Notes: a model not told the origin generated them from the sequence alone. DNA of 64,000 nt from Candidatus Kryptonium sp. (GCA_025060635.1 JANXBN010000001.1:815284-879283), one strand, 5' to 3'; positions 42,981-52,303 are shown, counted from the first letter of the stretch. Translations and numbers: made by a program.

Positions 42981-43292
42981 ATGATAATAAAGGAAGTTGA
43001 GATAAAAAATAGAACAGGACTTCACACTCGTCCCGCTGCTATGCTTGTTAAACTTGCCTCAAAATTTAAATCAGATTTTTTCATTGAGAAAAATGGAGTT
43101 GAAATAAACGGGAAAAGCATAATTGGTGTAATGTCTCTTGCTGCTGAACAAGGTTCAAAATTAATTTTGAAATTCATTGGTGAAGACGAAGAAGAAGCTG
43201 CGAAAGCAATAATTGAACTTTTTGAAACTGGATTTGGAGAGATTGAAGAATTAAAGAAAGACGAAAACAAAGATGGCAAGCAAAATAATTGA
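42981..43292 (+). CDS. ptsH: Phosphocarrier protein HPr
   Basis: 103 residues. It receives phosphate from Enzyme I at His15 (GLHTRPAA) and keeps Ser46 (NGKSIIGVMSLAA), the site used by HPr kinase in organisms that have it. The last ~15 residues are an acidic, Lys-rich tail longer than in classical HPr (85-90). It starts one base after the prenyl synthase stop and overlaps ptsI by 20 bases. No sugar-specific EII is nearby. Confidence 0.95.
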   Translation: MIIKEVEIKNRTGLHTRPAAMLVKLASKFKSDFFIEKNGVEINGKSIIGVMSLAAEQGSKLILKFIGEDEEEAAKAIIELFETGFGEIEELKKDENKDGKQNN

Positions 43293-45006
43293 AGGCATAC
43301 CTGCATCCCCTGGTATAGCAATCGGGATAGCGCTTAAATACGAAAAACTTAAACCAAAAGTTGTGAAAAGAGACATAAAAGAAAATGAAGTTGATGTAGA
43401 AATTGAGCGTTTTTTGAAGGCAATTGAAAAATCTAAAAGTGAACTACATAAAATTCTAACGTTAGCACTTGAAAAAATCGGTTCCGAAGGAGCTGATATT
43501 TTTGAAGCACAACTTCTAATGCTTGATGACAAGATGATAATTGACAAGATAATTGAGAGAATTCGCGCGGAGAAATTCAATGCTGAATTTATAGTAAATG
43601 ACGAGGTTGAAAAATATATCAAGTTTATGCAGGAGTCCGGCGATGAATACTTAAAAGAAAGGGCAAACGACCTTGAGGATTTGAAAAATAGAGTTATAAG
43701 AAATATCCAACAGGAGAAATGGTTATCAAGATTTGATACTTCAAGAATAGTTGTCGCTGAAAACTTAACTCCAGCTGATACTTTGCTTTTTAGTCGGAAT
43801 CAAGTCCTTGGATATGCAACTGATTTAGGAGGCACAACTTCGCACACCGCAATACTTGCTCGTGCGCTTAGAATTCCAGCCGTTGTAGGATTGAAGGAAG
43901 CGACAAAGTTTATTAAAACAGGCGACACTGTAATCTTGGATGGATACAAAGGGGTTTTGATAATAAATCCAGAACAACATTTAATTGACGAATACCGAGA
44001 GAAAATGAAACGCATAAGCGAATTAGAAAAGCAGCTTGAGCATTTTAAATCATTGCCAGCTGAAACGATTGATGGCAAGAGGTTTACGATGCTTGCAAAT
44101 ATAGAATTTCCTGACGAGGTTGAGGAAGCAATTGAAAGGGGAGCTGAAGGTATAGGATTGTTCAGGACAGAATATATCATAAGCAACGGGGCTATACCTG
44201 ATGAAGATGAGCAGTTTGAGGAATATATGAAGATAGCTGAAAAAATTTATCCGCATAAAGTTGTGATTAGAACATTTGATATCGGCGGAGACAAAATTTT
44301 CAGGGATTATCATAAAGAAGATAATCCATTTCTTGGGTGGCGTGGGATAAGAGTTGGGCTTGATAAGCCAGATATTTTGCTTCCGCAATTAAGGGCAATT
44401 CTTAGGGCAAGTGTTAAAGGCAATGTTATGATAATGTTTCCAATGGTCGCAAGCGTTGAGGAAGTTAGACAGATCAAAAAGATGGTTGAGATTGCAAAAT
44501 CACAACTTCGTGAAAAAAATATAAAATTTGACGAGCACATAAAACTTGGGGTGATGATTGAAATCCCATCCGCTGCTTTGATGGCGAAAGAACTTGCTAA
44601 AGAAGTTGATTTCTTCAGCATTGGGACAAACGATTTGATCCAGTATACTCTTGCTGTTGATCGTGGAAATGAGACGGTTGCAAAAATCTACCAAGAATTT
44701 CATCCTGCTGTTTTAAGATTAATTCAATTTGTAATTGAATCAGCTCACAGAGCAAAGATACCAGTTGCGATGTGTGGGGAAATGGCGGGGGATCCGCATG
44801 CAACGATCTTGCTCGTTGGATTTGGACTTGATGAATTAAGCGTCGTCCCGGATTCAATCCCAAGGATAAAGCAAGTTATAAGAGCGATCAAGTATAAGGA
44901 CGCAAGGCGAATAAGTAAGCGAGCTCTGATCTTCAAGACGCAAGAAGAGGTTAAAAACTATCTTGCGAAAGAGTTAAAGGGAATAATTCCAGAATTTGAA
45001 TTTTAA
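43273..45006 (+). CDS. ptsI: Phosphoenolpyruvate-protein phosphotransferase (Enzyme I)
   Basis: 577 residues, the standard length. It transfers phosphate from PEP to HPr. The phospho-histidine is His191 (GGTTSHTAILARAL); the PEP-binding barrel has GIGLFRTEYI, RTFDIGGDK and the C-terminal active-site Cys segment MCGEMAGDP. An N-terminal ASPGIAIG start is typical. It overlaps ptsH by 20 bases; without EII genes nearby, the pair may feed a regulatory phosphorelay rather than sugar uptake. Confidence 0.97.
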   Translation: MASKIIEGIPASPGIAIGIALKYEKLKPKVVKRDIKENEVDVEIERFLKAIEKSKSELHKILTLALEKIGSEGADIFEAQLLMLDDKMIIDKIIERIRAEKFNAEFIVNDEVEKYIKFMQESGDEYLKERANDLEDLKNRVIRNIQQEKWLSRFDTSRIVVAENLTPADTLLFSRNQVLGYATDLGGTTSHTAILARALRIPAVVGLKEATKFIKTGDTVILDGYKGVLIINPEQHLIDEYREKMKRISELEKQLEHFKSLPAETIDGKRFTMLANIEFPDEVEEAIERGAEGIGLFRTEYIISNGAIPDEDEQFEEYMKIAEKIYPHKVVIRTFDIGGDKIFRDYHKEDNPFLGWRGIRVGLDKPDILLPQLRAILRASVKGNVMIMFPMVASVEEVRQIKKMVEIAKSQLREKNIKFDEHIKLGVMIEIPSAALMAKELAKEVDFFSIGTNDLIQYTLAVDRGNETVAKIYQEFHPAVLRLIQFVIESAHRAKIPVAMCGEMAGDPHATILLVGFGLDELSVVPDSIPRIKQVIRAIKYKDARRISKRALIFKTQEEVKNYLAKELKGIIPEFEF

Positions 45007-45023
45007 AAATAAACGGAGGTTCT

Positions 45024-46088
45024 ATGTTAACTTTAAACGACATAAGGAATTATGATAAATCCGATATGTTTTCAAAAATTCTCAATTTTGCCCAGCAGAT
45101 CAAAGAAGCGGTTAAGATAGGCGAAAGTGCAAAGATCAAATTTCCAGTTAAAAAAATAAACAAAATACTTCTCACAGGGCTTGGTGGTTCTGCAATCGCT
45201 GGCGATTTGCTTCGTTCTTATCTTTCTGATGAAATCAAAGTCCCGATAATTGTCAACCGTGATTATTTCCTTCCAAAATTTGTTGATGAAAATACTCTGC
45301 TTATTGTTTCAAGTTATTCTGGAAACACTGAGGAAACTATCTCGGCATATAACGACGGAATAAAGAAAAAAGCGAAAATAATTTGTATCACATCAAACGG
45401 AGAGATAGAAAAAATCGCTTTGAAGAAAAAACATCCTATCGTAAAAATTCCATCTGGCTATCCACCAAGAACAGCGCTTGGTTATTCGTTCTTTCCTATT
45501 CTTGTTATCCTTTCAAATCTCGGCTTTGTCAAAAACAAGAAAAGAGAAATCAAAGAGACGATAGAACTGATTGAGGAGAAATCAAAAGTTTATTCAAATC
45601 CCGAACACGAGGAAAATCTCGCATATAAAATAGCAATTCGCTTAACTGGTTCAATTCCATTTATTTACTCATCTGGAAAGTTTGATGCTGTCGCAATGAG
45701 ATGGGTTTGTCAGATTGAAGAAAATTCAAAAATGTTAGCTCATTTTAATGTCTTTCCTGAATTAAATCACAATGAAATTGTCGGATGGTCTGGAGAAATT
45801 GAAGGGAGTGTAAGGGAATTGAGAAATAAAATCAGCATAGTGATTTTGAGGGATGATAACGAATATGAGAGGATAAAATACAGAATTGAGATAACAGATG
45901 ATTTGATAAGACCTTATGCCGGTGAGGTTTTGAATATCTATTCCGAAGGTAAATCGCTACTTGCGAGATTGTTTTCACAAATCTATCTCGGTGATTGGGT
46001 TAGTTTCTATCTTGCTATTTTGAACAAAGTTGATCCGACTCCTGTAAAACCGATTGAATATCTGAAATCAGAGCTTGCGAAGATTTGA
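45024..46088 (+). CDS. Bifunctional phosphoglucose/phosphomannose isomerase
   Basis: 354 residues of the SIS-fold PGI/PMI family known from archaea and some bacteria, often thermophiles. Sugar-phosphate loops are LTGLGGSAIAGDLLRSYL and VSSYSGNTEETISAY, with the C-terminal catalytic segment FPELNHNEIVGW. It would interconvert glucose-6-P, fructose-6-P and mannose-6-P in glycolysis and nucleotide-sugar supply. A GGAGG ribosome site precedes its ATG, 17 bases after ptsI. Confidence 0.93.
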   Translation: MLTLNDIRNYDKSDMFSKILNFAQQIKEAVKIGESAKIKFPVKKINKILLTGLGGSAIAGDLLRSYLSDEIKVPIIVNRDYFLPKFVDENTLLIVSSYSGNTEETISAYNDGIKKKAKIICITSNGEIEKIALKKKHPIVKIPSGYPPRTALGYSFFPILVILSNLGFVKNKKREIKETIELIEEKSKVYSNPEHEENLAYKIAIRLTGSIPFIYSSGKFDAVAMRWVCQIEENSKMLAHFNVFPELNHNEIVGWSGEIEGSVRELRNKISIVILRDDNEYERIKYRIEITDDLIRPYAGEVLNIYSEGKSLLARLFSQIYLGDWVSFYLAILNKVDPTPVKPIEYLKSELAKI

Positions 46089-46108
46089 TTAAACTTTGAC
46101 TTTGATAA

Positions 46109-46353
46109 TTAAGTTTTCTGTAGCAAATCTGTTTTTTCAAGTAGTGGAAAATTTTCATCAAATACTTCAAGAACACAAGAGAGATAAACGCTTGCTTCGC
46201 TTTTGGTGAATTTATTTTTCTTAACATGCTTTATTCGGTGGTAGTTCTTCTTTCATAGAGATTGCCTATTCCTGGTGTCTTAACTTTTTAAACATTCAAG
46301 ACGATAGCCTTGTCAAGGTCGTTGTCTTCTTTAAATCTTTAACCTATGTTCAT
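46109..46353 (-). pseudogene. Decayed gene of about 80 codons, family unknown
   Basis: The gap between PGI/PMI and larE holds a minus-strand coding remnant. From an ATG at 46351-46353, one frame gives a short start, a stop, KEDNDLDKAIVLNV, a stop and then TPGIGNLYERRTTTE. A shift to a second frame continues as KKNKFTKSEASVYLSC, then LEVFDENFPLLEKTDLLQ to a stop at 46109-46111. Two in-frame stops and one shift fit a degraded gene rather than a functional one. The family was not recognised. Confidence 0.4.
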
Positions 46354-46354
46354 A

Positions 46355-47188
46355 TCATTTTGCTATTTGAGTGCTTTGGAGTTTCAAAACTTCGTTCATA
46401 CTGCCAGTTCTATATCCCTCAAGGTCAAGCGTGATGTAAATAAATCCAAGATTTTTCAATTCATATACAACTTTTTGTCTAAATTCGTCTTCAAGAAGTT
46501 TTTTAAATCCAGCGTTATCAGTTTCAATTCTAACGGTGTTTTCGTCAACATATCTTACGCGGACAATTTTCAAACCATTTGTGCGAAGAAAAGATTCGGC
46601 TTTATCAATTTTTTTCAGCTTTTCTCTATCAATTGGCAATCCATATGGAAATCTAGAAGAAAGACAAGCAAATGAAGGTTTATCCCAGGTCGGAAGCCCA
46701 AGAATTTTTGACAGCTCTCGTATTTCTTTCTTTGTTAATCCGGCTTCAAGAAGTGGTGACCGGACATTATTTTCTTTCACTGCTTTAAGCCCTGGTCTAA
46801 AATCGCCGAGATCATCAACATTTGTTCCATCGGCAAGCCATTCAATTCCCTCTTCAATTGCTATTTGTTTTAGCTTTGAGAAAAGTTCGGTTTTACAATA
46901 ATAGCATCTATCTGGTGGATTTTCTCTGAACTTTAAGTTGTCTGTTTCCTCTGTGTTTATAACTTTGTATCTTATTCCGATCATTTCTGCAAGTTTTATT
47001 GCCTCTGCTAATTCGTCTTCTGGATATGTGTCTGATTTCCCGATGACAGCAATTGCTTTATCTTTTAAGACATCATAAGCAACTTTCGCAAGCAGTGTGC
47101 TATCAACTCCGCCGGAAAAACCTATGACGACGGAGCCCATATCTTTCAAGATTGTGCGGAGTTTTTGGTATTTATTTTCAAGAGTCAT
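46355..47188 (-). CDS. larE: LarE-type ATP-dependent sulfur transferase
   Basis: 277-residue PP-loop enzyme related to LarE, which installs sulfur in the nickel-pincer cofactor of lactate racemase. The pyrophosphatase loop is GFSGGVDSTLLAK; three cysteines are conserved in position: Cys95 and Cys98 (DRCYYCKTELF) and Cys175 (SFACLSSRFPYG). Three cysteines suggest the [4Fe-4S]-dependent type rather than the single sacrificial-Cys type. No larA, larB or larC is in the window. It overlaps aroE by 11 bases. Confidence 0.88.
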   Translation of the reverse strand: MTLENKYQKLRTILKDMGSVVIGFSGGVDSTLLAKVAYDVLKDKAIAVIGKSDTYPEDELAEAIKLAEMIGIRYKVINTEETDNLKFRENPPDRCYYCKTELFSKLKQIAIEEGIEWLADGTNVDDLGDFRPGLKAVKENNVRSPLLEAGLTKKEIRELSKILGLPTWDKPSFACLSSRFPYGLPIDREKLKKIDKAESFLRTNGLKIVRVRYVDENTVRIETDNAGFKKLLEDEFRQKVVYELKNLGFIYITLDLEGYRTGSMNEVLKLQSTQIAK

Positions 47189-48065
47189 TTTTTCTTTTTC
47201 TTGATTTTAATTTTGGAAGCAAAAATTTTTTAATTTCTGAAATTGGCATTTCTTTGCCAGTCCACAGTTCAAATGATTTGCTCGCTTGTAAAATCAACAT
47301 TTCAACTCCACTTATGACTTTCGCACCTTTATTTTGAGCGATCTTTAAAAATTTTGTGATTGATGGGTTATAGACCAAATCATAAACTATTTGTCCTTCG
47401 TGAAAAATCTCATCGCTTTGGACTGGTAGATCGTCAATATTCGGGTGCATTCCAATTGGTGTTGTATTTACCACAAGTCGCGCAGATTTTATATCACCTG
47501 CGATTTCCGGAAAGAAAAATTCTTTTACTTCAAAATTTTTATATCCAAGAACTTGCGAAAAATATCGCGCAACTCTTTCGGCTCTTGAAATATCCCTATT
47601 TGCTATGACAATTCTTTCAGGTTGAAAATTGGTTATAAGCGAGTAAATCACAGCCCTTGCAGAACCTCCAGCACCAAATATGAAAGCAGGGGTATTTGTA
47701 ATCATATCTTTGTATTTTTTCAACGATTCAGTGAAGCCGTAAACATCTGTGTTATAACCACTAAGGACACCGTTTTCATTTACTATTGTGTTCACAGCTC
47801 CAACGATTCTTGCTTCCGGCGATACATTGTCAAGATTTTCAATTACTGTCTCCTTGTGCGGTATCGTGACATTGACACCTTTTATTCCAAGCGCAACTAT
47901 TCCTCTTAAGGCATCATTTAGATTTTCAGGTAAAACATCAAAAGTCACATATTTGTAGTTCAATTCAAGTATTTCAAAAGCAGTATTGTGAATTAGTGGA
48001 GAAAATGAATGAGAAACAGGATGTCCTATTAGCCCGACAAGCTTTGTATCTGAATCTATTTTCAT
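47178..48065 (-). CDS. aroE: Shikimate dehydrogenase
   Basis: 295 residues. It reduces 3-dehydroshikimate with NADPH in aromatic amino-acid synthesis. The N-terminus has GLIGHPVSHSFSPLIHN, catalytic Lys71 in NVTIPHKE, the Asp partner in GYNTDVYGF, and the nucleotide fold FGAGGSARAVIY followed by the NRD segment. The basic C-terminal tail overlaps the larE start by 11 bases. Confidence 0.96.
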   Translation of the reverse strand: MKIDSDTKLVGLIGHPVSHSFSPLIHNTAFEILELNYKYVTFDVLPENLNDALRGIVALGIKGVNVTIPHKETVIENLDNVSPEARIVGAVNTIVNENGVLSGYNTDVYGFTESLKKYKDMITNTPAFIFGAGGSARAVIYSLITNFQPERIVIANRDISRAERVARYFSQVLGYKNFEVKEFFFPEIAGDIKSARLVVNTTPIGMHPNIDDLPVQSDEIFHEGQIVYDLVYNPSITKFLKIAQNKGAKVISGVEMLILQASKSFELWTGKEMPISEIKKFLLPKLKSRKRKNDS

Positions 48066-48153
48066 AACCCCGTAGTATTTTGGTTGAAATCAATCAGAAT
48101 GGAAAATAAACCTTAATGTTGTTTGATCGTGTATGTTCTTCAATATCAACGCT

Positions 48154-48204
48154 TTACTTGGTTTTTATCCGGATCTCAGCTAAGTCTTTCGCTGTTATTG
48201 CCAT
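48154..48204 (-). pseudogene. Fragment matching the N-terminus of elongation factor Ts
   Basis: A 16-codon reading frame starts at an ATG three bases after the TPR-gene stop. It reads MAITAKDLAEIRIKTK and then stops. Elongation factor Ts normally begins with a very similar sequence (MAITAKDVxxLRxKTGAGMMDCKKAL), and the match ends exactly where the catalytic Gly-Ala-Gly-Met segment should begin. The following bases do not continue the EF-Ts sequence in any frame. It looks like a truncated copy of the 5' end of tsf. Confidence 0.5.
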
Positions 48205-48207
48205 CGT

Positions 48208-49620
48208 TTATTTTTTGAGCCACTTTTTTAAATATCTTTTATATCTTGGAAATTCGTCTTCAAACTCTTCAATTTTTGAACTATCAAGTTCAAAAGCTTT
48301 TGAAAAATATTGCCCTGCTTCATCAATCATATTTGCTAAAAGAAACAATCTTCCGATCTGATAATAAGGATCAGCGTATTCAGGATTAATTTTTATTGCG
48401 TTGTAATATGCTTGTGCTGCTTCTTGATATCTGCCGAGCTGTTCATAAGCCATCCCAGCTCCGACCCACAGCTCAGGTTTTTTCTGATCAAGTTTTATCG
48501 CCATCATATAACTTGATAGAGCTTCACTGAATTTCCCTGTTTCATATTCTAATTCTGCCTTTGCTTCCCAAAGTTCAGGTATCTTTGGGTTATGATTTGC
48601 TGCGGTGGTGTAATCAGCAAGTGCTTTTTTATAACTGCCAAGTGCTTCATAACAATTTCCACGAATGTAGTAAGCGACATAATTGCGAGGATTCAACTTT
48701 ATAACCTGATTGAAGTATTTTATCGCTTCTTTGTATTGCCCAAGTTTTATGTTTATATTGCCGATATAAAATAGAGCTACTTCGGAGTTTGGCTTATATT
48801 TTAAAAGTTGTTTAAATGCCTCCATTGAATCAAGGTATCTACCGATTTTGAAAAGAAGTTCAGCTTTTAATTCAAGTGCTGGTGTGAAATCTTCTTTTAT
48901 GACAAGCGCCATATCAAAGCTTTCAATTGCTTTTATAAGTTGGTTCGCTTTCGCAAGAGCGATCCCCTTTTTATACCAAAGGTCGTAATCATATGGATCT
49001 ATCTCAAGACATTTATCAACTGCATTACTTAAGTTTTCAAAATCGCCGATTTTTTCATAGCAGTTTGCCAATTTCAGTAAAATATCTTTATCGTTCGGCT
49101 TTTGATCTGCTAACTGTTTTAAAACATCAATTGCTTGGGAATATCTTTCGCTTTTTTCAAGTAGGTCGGCTTTGATACGCAAAAAATCGGGATTTGAAGG
49201 TTGAATTTCAATTGCCCTTTCAATACATTCAAGCGCTTCCTCAGATTTATCCATATTTTCAAATGTTATAGCCATATTTGCCCATGCATCTGCTTCGTTG
49301 GGATTAAGCATCAATGCTTTGTGAAATGATAGGAGGGCTTTTTCAAATTCGGACATGTTGTTTAATATGATTCCTCTCCTCACCCAGTGATCTGACGAGT
49401 AGGGGAAAAGTTCTATAAGTTTTTGCACATGTGGGAGCGCTTTTTCATACTGCCCAGAGAGCAGATAAAGGTCTATCAATTCTTCCACGATTTCAGTATT
49501 TATATAAGCACCTTCGTGGTTTTTCAATATCTCCTCATATTGTTTTATCTTGTCCTGGATTTTTTCTTTTTCCGGGAATTCCTCAAAATTTTCACGATCT
49601 TCAAAATCGTGATAATCCAT
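48208..49620 (-). CDS. TPR-repeat protein
   Basis: 470 residues composed almost entirely of about 11-12 tetratricopeptide repeats of 34 residues, with the usual pattern W/Y-x-x-L/I-G/A-x-x-Y-x-x-A-x-x-x-F/Y-x-x-A (for example YEALGSYKKALADYTTA and AYEQLGRYQEAAQAYYNA). The N-terminus is charged with no signal peptide, so it is probably cytoplasmic; it is a protein-protein interaction scaffold of unknown partners. It follows trxB and its terminator on the minus strand. Confidence 0.9.
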   Translation of the reverse strand: MDYHDFEDRENFEEFPEKEKIQDKIKQYEEILKNHEGAYINTEIVEELIDLYLLSGQYEKALPHVQKLIELFPYSSDHWVRRGIILNNMSEFEKALLSFHKALMLNPNEADAWANMAITFENMDKSEEALECIERAIEIQPSNPDFLRIKADLLEKSERYSQAIDVLKQLADQKPNDKDILLKLANCYEKIGDFENLSNAVDKCLEIDPYDYDLWYKKGIALAKANQLIKAIESFDMALVIKEDFTPALELKAELLFKIGRYLDSMEAFKQLLKYKPNSEVALFYIGNINIKLGQYKEAIKYFNQVIKLNPRNYVAYYIRGNCYEALGSYKKALADYTTAANHNPKIPELWEAKAELEYETGKFSEALSSYMMAIKLDQKKPELWVGAGMAYEQLGRYQEAAQAYYNAIKINPEYADPYYQIGRLFLLANMIDEAGQYFSKAFELDSSKIEEFEDEFPRYKRYLKKWLKK

Positions 49621-49638
49621 ATCTTTTGTTGGGTTTTG

Positions 49639-49658
49639 TTTGACTTTTCAAAGTCAAA
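49639..49658. promoter_or_regulatory. Palindromic hairpin just upstream of the TPR gene
   Basis: An 8-bp inverted repeat, 49639-49646 with 49651-49658 around TTCA, lies about 20 bases upstream of the TPR-gene start codon. It could be an operator or a leader hairpin. No regulator is known. Confidence 0.35.
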
Positions 49659-49692
49659 ATAAATAAAAATTTTAAATCAAGCAAGAAACAAA

Positions 49693-49716
49693 AAAGCGGG
49701 CTTAAAAGCCCGCTTT
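49693..49716 (-). terminator. Intrinsic terminator of trxB
   Basis: A perfect 9-bp stem (49693-49701 with 49708-49716) and a 6-base loop, followed on the minus strand by TTTTTTGTTTC. It ends the Rieske-queG-trxB operon just before the TPR gene. Confidence 0.88.
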
Positions 49717-49740
49717 CCGAGGGTTAAAGGTTAAGAAAGG

Positions 49741-50682
49741 TTAATCATGTAGGGATTCAAGATATCTTGCCGCATCAAGTGCAGCCATACATCCAGTTCC
49801 TGCAGCTGTTATCGCCTGTCGGTATACCTTGTCCGCAACATCTCCAGCTGCAAATACGCCTGGAACGCTTGTAGCAGTTGAACCTGGCTTTGTAATTATG
49901 TATCCAACCTCATCCATTTCAAGCTGACCTTTGAAAATTTCGGTATTTGGTTGATGTCCAATTGCTACAAACAACCCATCGCATTTGTAATCCATCGTCT
50001 CACCAGTCAAGACATTTCTTAATCTTACTCCTGTTACTTTTCTTTGACTTACATCATATACTTCCTCAACGACGGAGTTCCAAATAAAGGTTATTTTAGG
50101 ATTTTTTAAGGCTCTATCTTGCATTATTTTGGATGCTCTTAGCTTATCTCTTCGGTGGACCACTGTTACTTTGCTTGCATATCTTGTTAAAAACAGGGCT
50201 TCTTCCATTGCGGTATCTCCGCCTCCGACCACAACAACTTCTTTATCTTTGAAAAAGAAACCGTCGCAAGTTGCACATGCCGAAACGCCGTATCCACGAA
50301 GTTTCTGTTCTGATTCCAATCCCAACCATTTCGCCGAAGCCCCAGTTGCAATTATAACTGCATCGGCTGTGTATAGATCTTCATCCGCCCAGATCTTGAA
50401 AGGTCTTGTTGAGAAATCAACCTTTGTAACATCAAGCATTTCAAGCTTTGCACCGAATCTTTCCGCTTGCTCTCTCATAAGTTGCATTAGCTCTGGTCCC
50501 TGTATCCCTTTGGGAAAGCCTGGAAAGTTTTCTACTTCGGTTGTTAACATCAACTGTCCTCCAGGTTGAGAACCTTCAAAAACGAGCGGTTGTAAATCAG
50601 CACGCGCAGCATATATCGCTGCTGTTAAGCCAGCAGGTCCTGAGCCTATGATTATAAGTTTTCTGTGTTCAATCGGTTGCAT
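49741..50682 (-). CDS. trxB: Thioredoxin reductase
   Basis: 313 residues, NADPH-dependent flavoenzyme that reduces thioredoxin. FAD-binding [17 protein letters not shown], the redox pair Cys136-Ala-Thr-Cys139 (SACATCDG), the NADPH motif [13 protein letters not shown] and the C-terminal FAD segment [10 protein letters not shown] are all present. It overlaps the end of the QueG-HAD gene by 14 bases, so it is the third gene of a redox-flavoured operon. Confidence 0.97.
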   Translation of the reverse strand: MQPIEHRKLIIIGSGPAGLTAAIYAARADLQPLVFEGSQPGGQLMLTTEVENFPGFPKGIQGPELMQLMREQAERFGAKLEMLDVTKVDFSTRPFKIWADEDLYTADAVIIATGASAKWLGLESEQKLRGYGVSACATCDGFFFKDKEVVVVGGGDTAMEEALFLTRYASKVTVVHRRDKLRASKIMQDRALKNPKITFIWNSVVEEVYDVSQRKVTGVRLRNVLTGETMDYKCDGLFVAIGHQPNTEIFKGQLEMDEVGYIITKPGSTATSVPGVFAAGDVADKVYRQAITAAGTGCMAALDAARYLESLHD

Positions 50683-52303
50683 CTTTCACTTCTTCGTTTG
50701 TTTTTAAATTTTCCAAAATCTCCAAAAAGTTTTTTATTGAAATATCCGCGTAGTTAATTAACTCGTTTTTATCTAATGTGGTTTCAACACCGATAGCAAA
50801 CATATTGGCGTTTTTAGCTGCTATTAATCCAGCGATTGAATCCTCAAAGACGATGCACTCACGGGCTTTGCATCCAAGTTTTTCAGCTGATAAATTAAAA
50901 ATGTCGGGTGCAGGTTTACCACGACTTACATCTTTTGCTGTTACAACAACATCAAAAAGTCCGTTTAGGTTCAATTCGTTAAATATTAATTCAACATTTT
51001 CAACTGGGGCAGATGTCGCAAGCCCAATTTTTATCCCCTTTCGCTTTAAAATCAGTATGAATTCAATTACTCCATCCACAGGTTTTACTTGTCCGATGGC
51101 TATTTCTCTGAAAATTTTATCAACCTCAATCCCAATTCTTTTGGCTTCTTCTTCGGTTATTTTACCGTTAAATAAAATTTTTGCACTTTCCTCGCCCCTT
51201 CTTCCAAAGATAATTTTTCTGAATTCTTCATCGCTTAAGTTATGCCCAAACATCTCACATATTTTCCCCCAAGATTGTCTGTGAAGTTTAAAAGTATCAG
51301 CTACGACGCCATCAAGGTCAAATATGGCGCATTTGTAATCAAAATTTAAAATCTTTTGCCATACCAAATTTTTTATAGCATTTTTGACATTTCGCATAAA
51401 GCCTGAAAACTTTGCTCTTTTTATTGGACTTAACTTGTAGCGTGATTTAAATTCATCTTCTGTTAATTTTGAAAGCTCAAACAGGTTCGGATTTATGTTA
51501 TAGTCAAATGCTTTAAATTCCGCGACATTTGTTTCTTTTTGGAATTTTATATTCCACGGGCAAACATCTTGGCAAATATCGCAACCAAAAATTAAATTAG
51601 CAAAATTTTTTGAAATATCTTCCGGGAAGAATTCACCCCTATATTCAATTGTCCAATATGAGATACATTTGTTTGAGTCCAAAACATATGGTTCAACTAT
51701 TGCGTCTGTCGGGCAAGCATCTATACATCTTGTGCATTTGCCACAGTGATCTGCGATTGGTTCATCTGGGATGAGTTCAAGATCGCAAATAATTTCTCCT
51801 ATGAAGACCCAAGAGCCAAGATCCTTTGTTATTAAATTTGTATGTTTGCCAATCCATCCAAGCCCAGCTCTTACAGCCCAAACTTTTTCCATCACTGCGC
51901 CAGAATCAACATAAATTTTTGCTTTAACATCTGGGACAATTTCACGGATGAATTCAAGTAATCGCTCTAATTTTGATTTCAAAACAATGTGATAATCTTG
52001 ACCAAGTGCGTAGATTGAAATTTTGCCTTGTTCAGATGTGGCTGGTGGAATTTTTTGAAAGTAATTTAAAGCAACAACAATTATTGATTTCGCATCTGGT
52101 AAGATAAGTCGTGGATCCACTCTTTGATCAAATGTTTTCCCCATCCATTTCATATCGGCATGATAACCTTTGGATAGCCAATCCGATAGTTTTACTCCTT
52201 CATGTTCAAGTTTTTCAACTTTCGCTATCCCAACTTTGGAAAAACCGATCTCAATTGCTTTCCGCTTTATTTTTTGTGTCAGCTCAGATGTGTTCATCTT
52301 CAA
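50669..52303 (-). CDS. queG: Fusion of epoxyqueuosine reductase (QueG) with a HAD phosphatase/phosphoglucomutase-like domain
   Basis: 544 residues. Residues 1 to about 318 are QueG: catalytic Asp133 in [22 protein letters not shown], and two [4Fe-4S] motifs (Cys187/190/193/197 and Cys213/241/244/248). QueG reduces epoxyqueuosine in tRNA to queuosine with a cobalamin cofactor. Residues about 322-544 are a HAD-superfamily domain of the beta-phosphoglucomutase type: Asp329-Leu-Asp331 ([11 protein letters not shown]), [16 protein letters not shown] and VFEDSIAG. No stop, start or frame break separates the halves. The HAD substrate is unknown. It overlaps the Rieske gene by 20 bases and trxB by 14. 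Confidence 0.93.
   Translation of the reverse strand: MKMNTSELTQKIKRKAIEIGFSKVGIAKVEKLEHEGVKLSDWLSKGYHADMKWMGKTFDQRVDPRLILPDAKSIIVVALNYFQKIPPATSEQGKISIYALGQDYHIVLKSKLERLLEFIREIVPDVKAKIYVDSGAVMEKVWAVRAGLGWIGKHTNLITKDLGSWVFIGEIICDLELIPDEPIADHCGKCTRCIDACPTDAIVEPYVLDSNKCISYWTIEYRGEFFPEDISKNFANLIFGCDICQDVCPWNIKFQKETNVAEFKAFDYNINPNLFELSKLTEDEFKSRYKLSPIKRAKFSGFMRNVKNAIKNLVWQKILNFDYKCAIFDLDGVVADTFKLHRQSWGKICEMFGHNLSDEEFRKIIFGRRGEESAKILFNGKITEEEAKRIGIEVDKIFREIAIGQVKPVDGVIEFILILKRKGIKIGLATSAPVENVELIFNELNLNGLFDVVVTAKDVSRGKPAPDIFNLSAEKLGCKARECIVFEDSIAGLIAAKNANMFAIGVETTLDKNELINYADISIKNFLEILENLKTNEEVKDATD

Noticed and set aside
46015-46227. Minus-strand frame of 70 codons over the end of the PGI/PMI gene
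   Set aside because: It overlaps a solid coding gene; the protein-like signal in this gap is in a different frame (the decayed gene).
50778-51284. Plus-strand frame of 168 codons
   Set aside because: Antisense to the HAD half of the QueG fusion; the Ser/Ile/Phe-rich composition mirrors the complementary codons.
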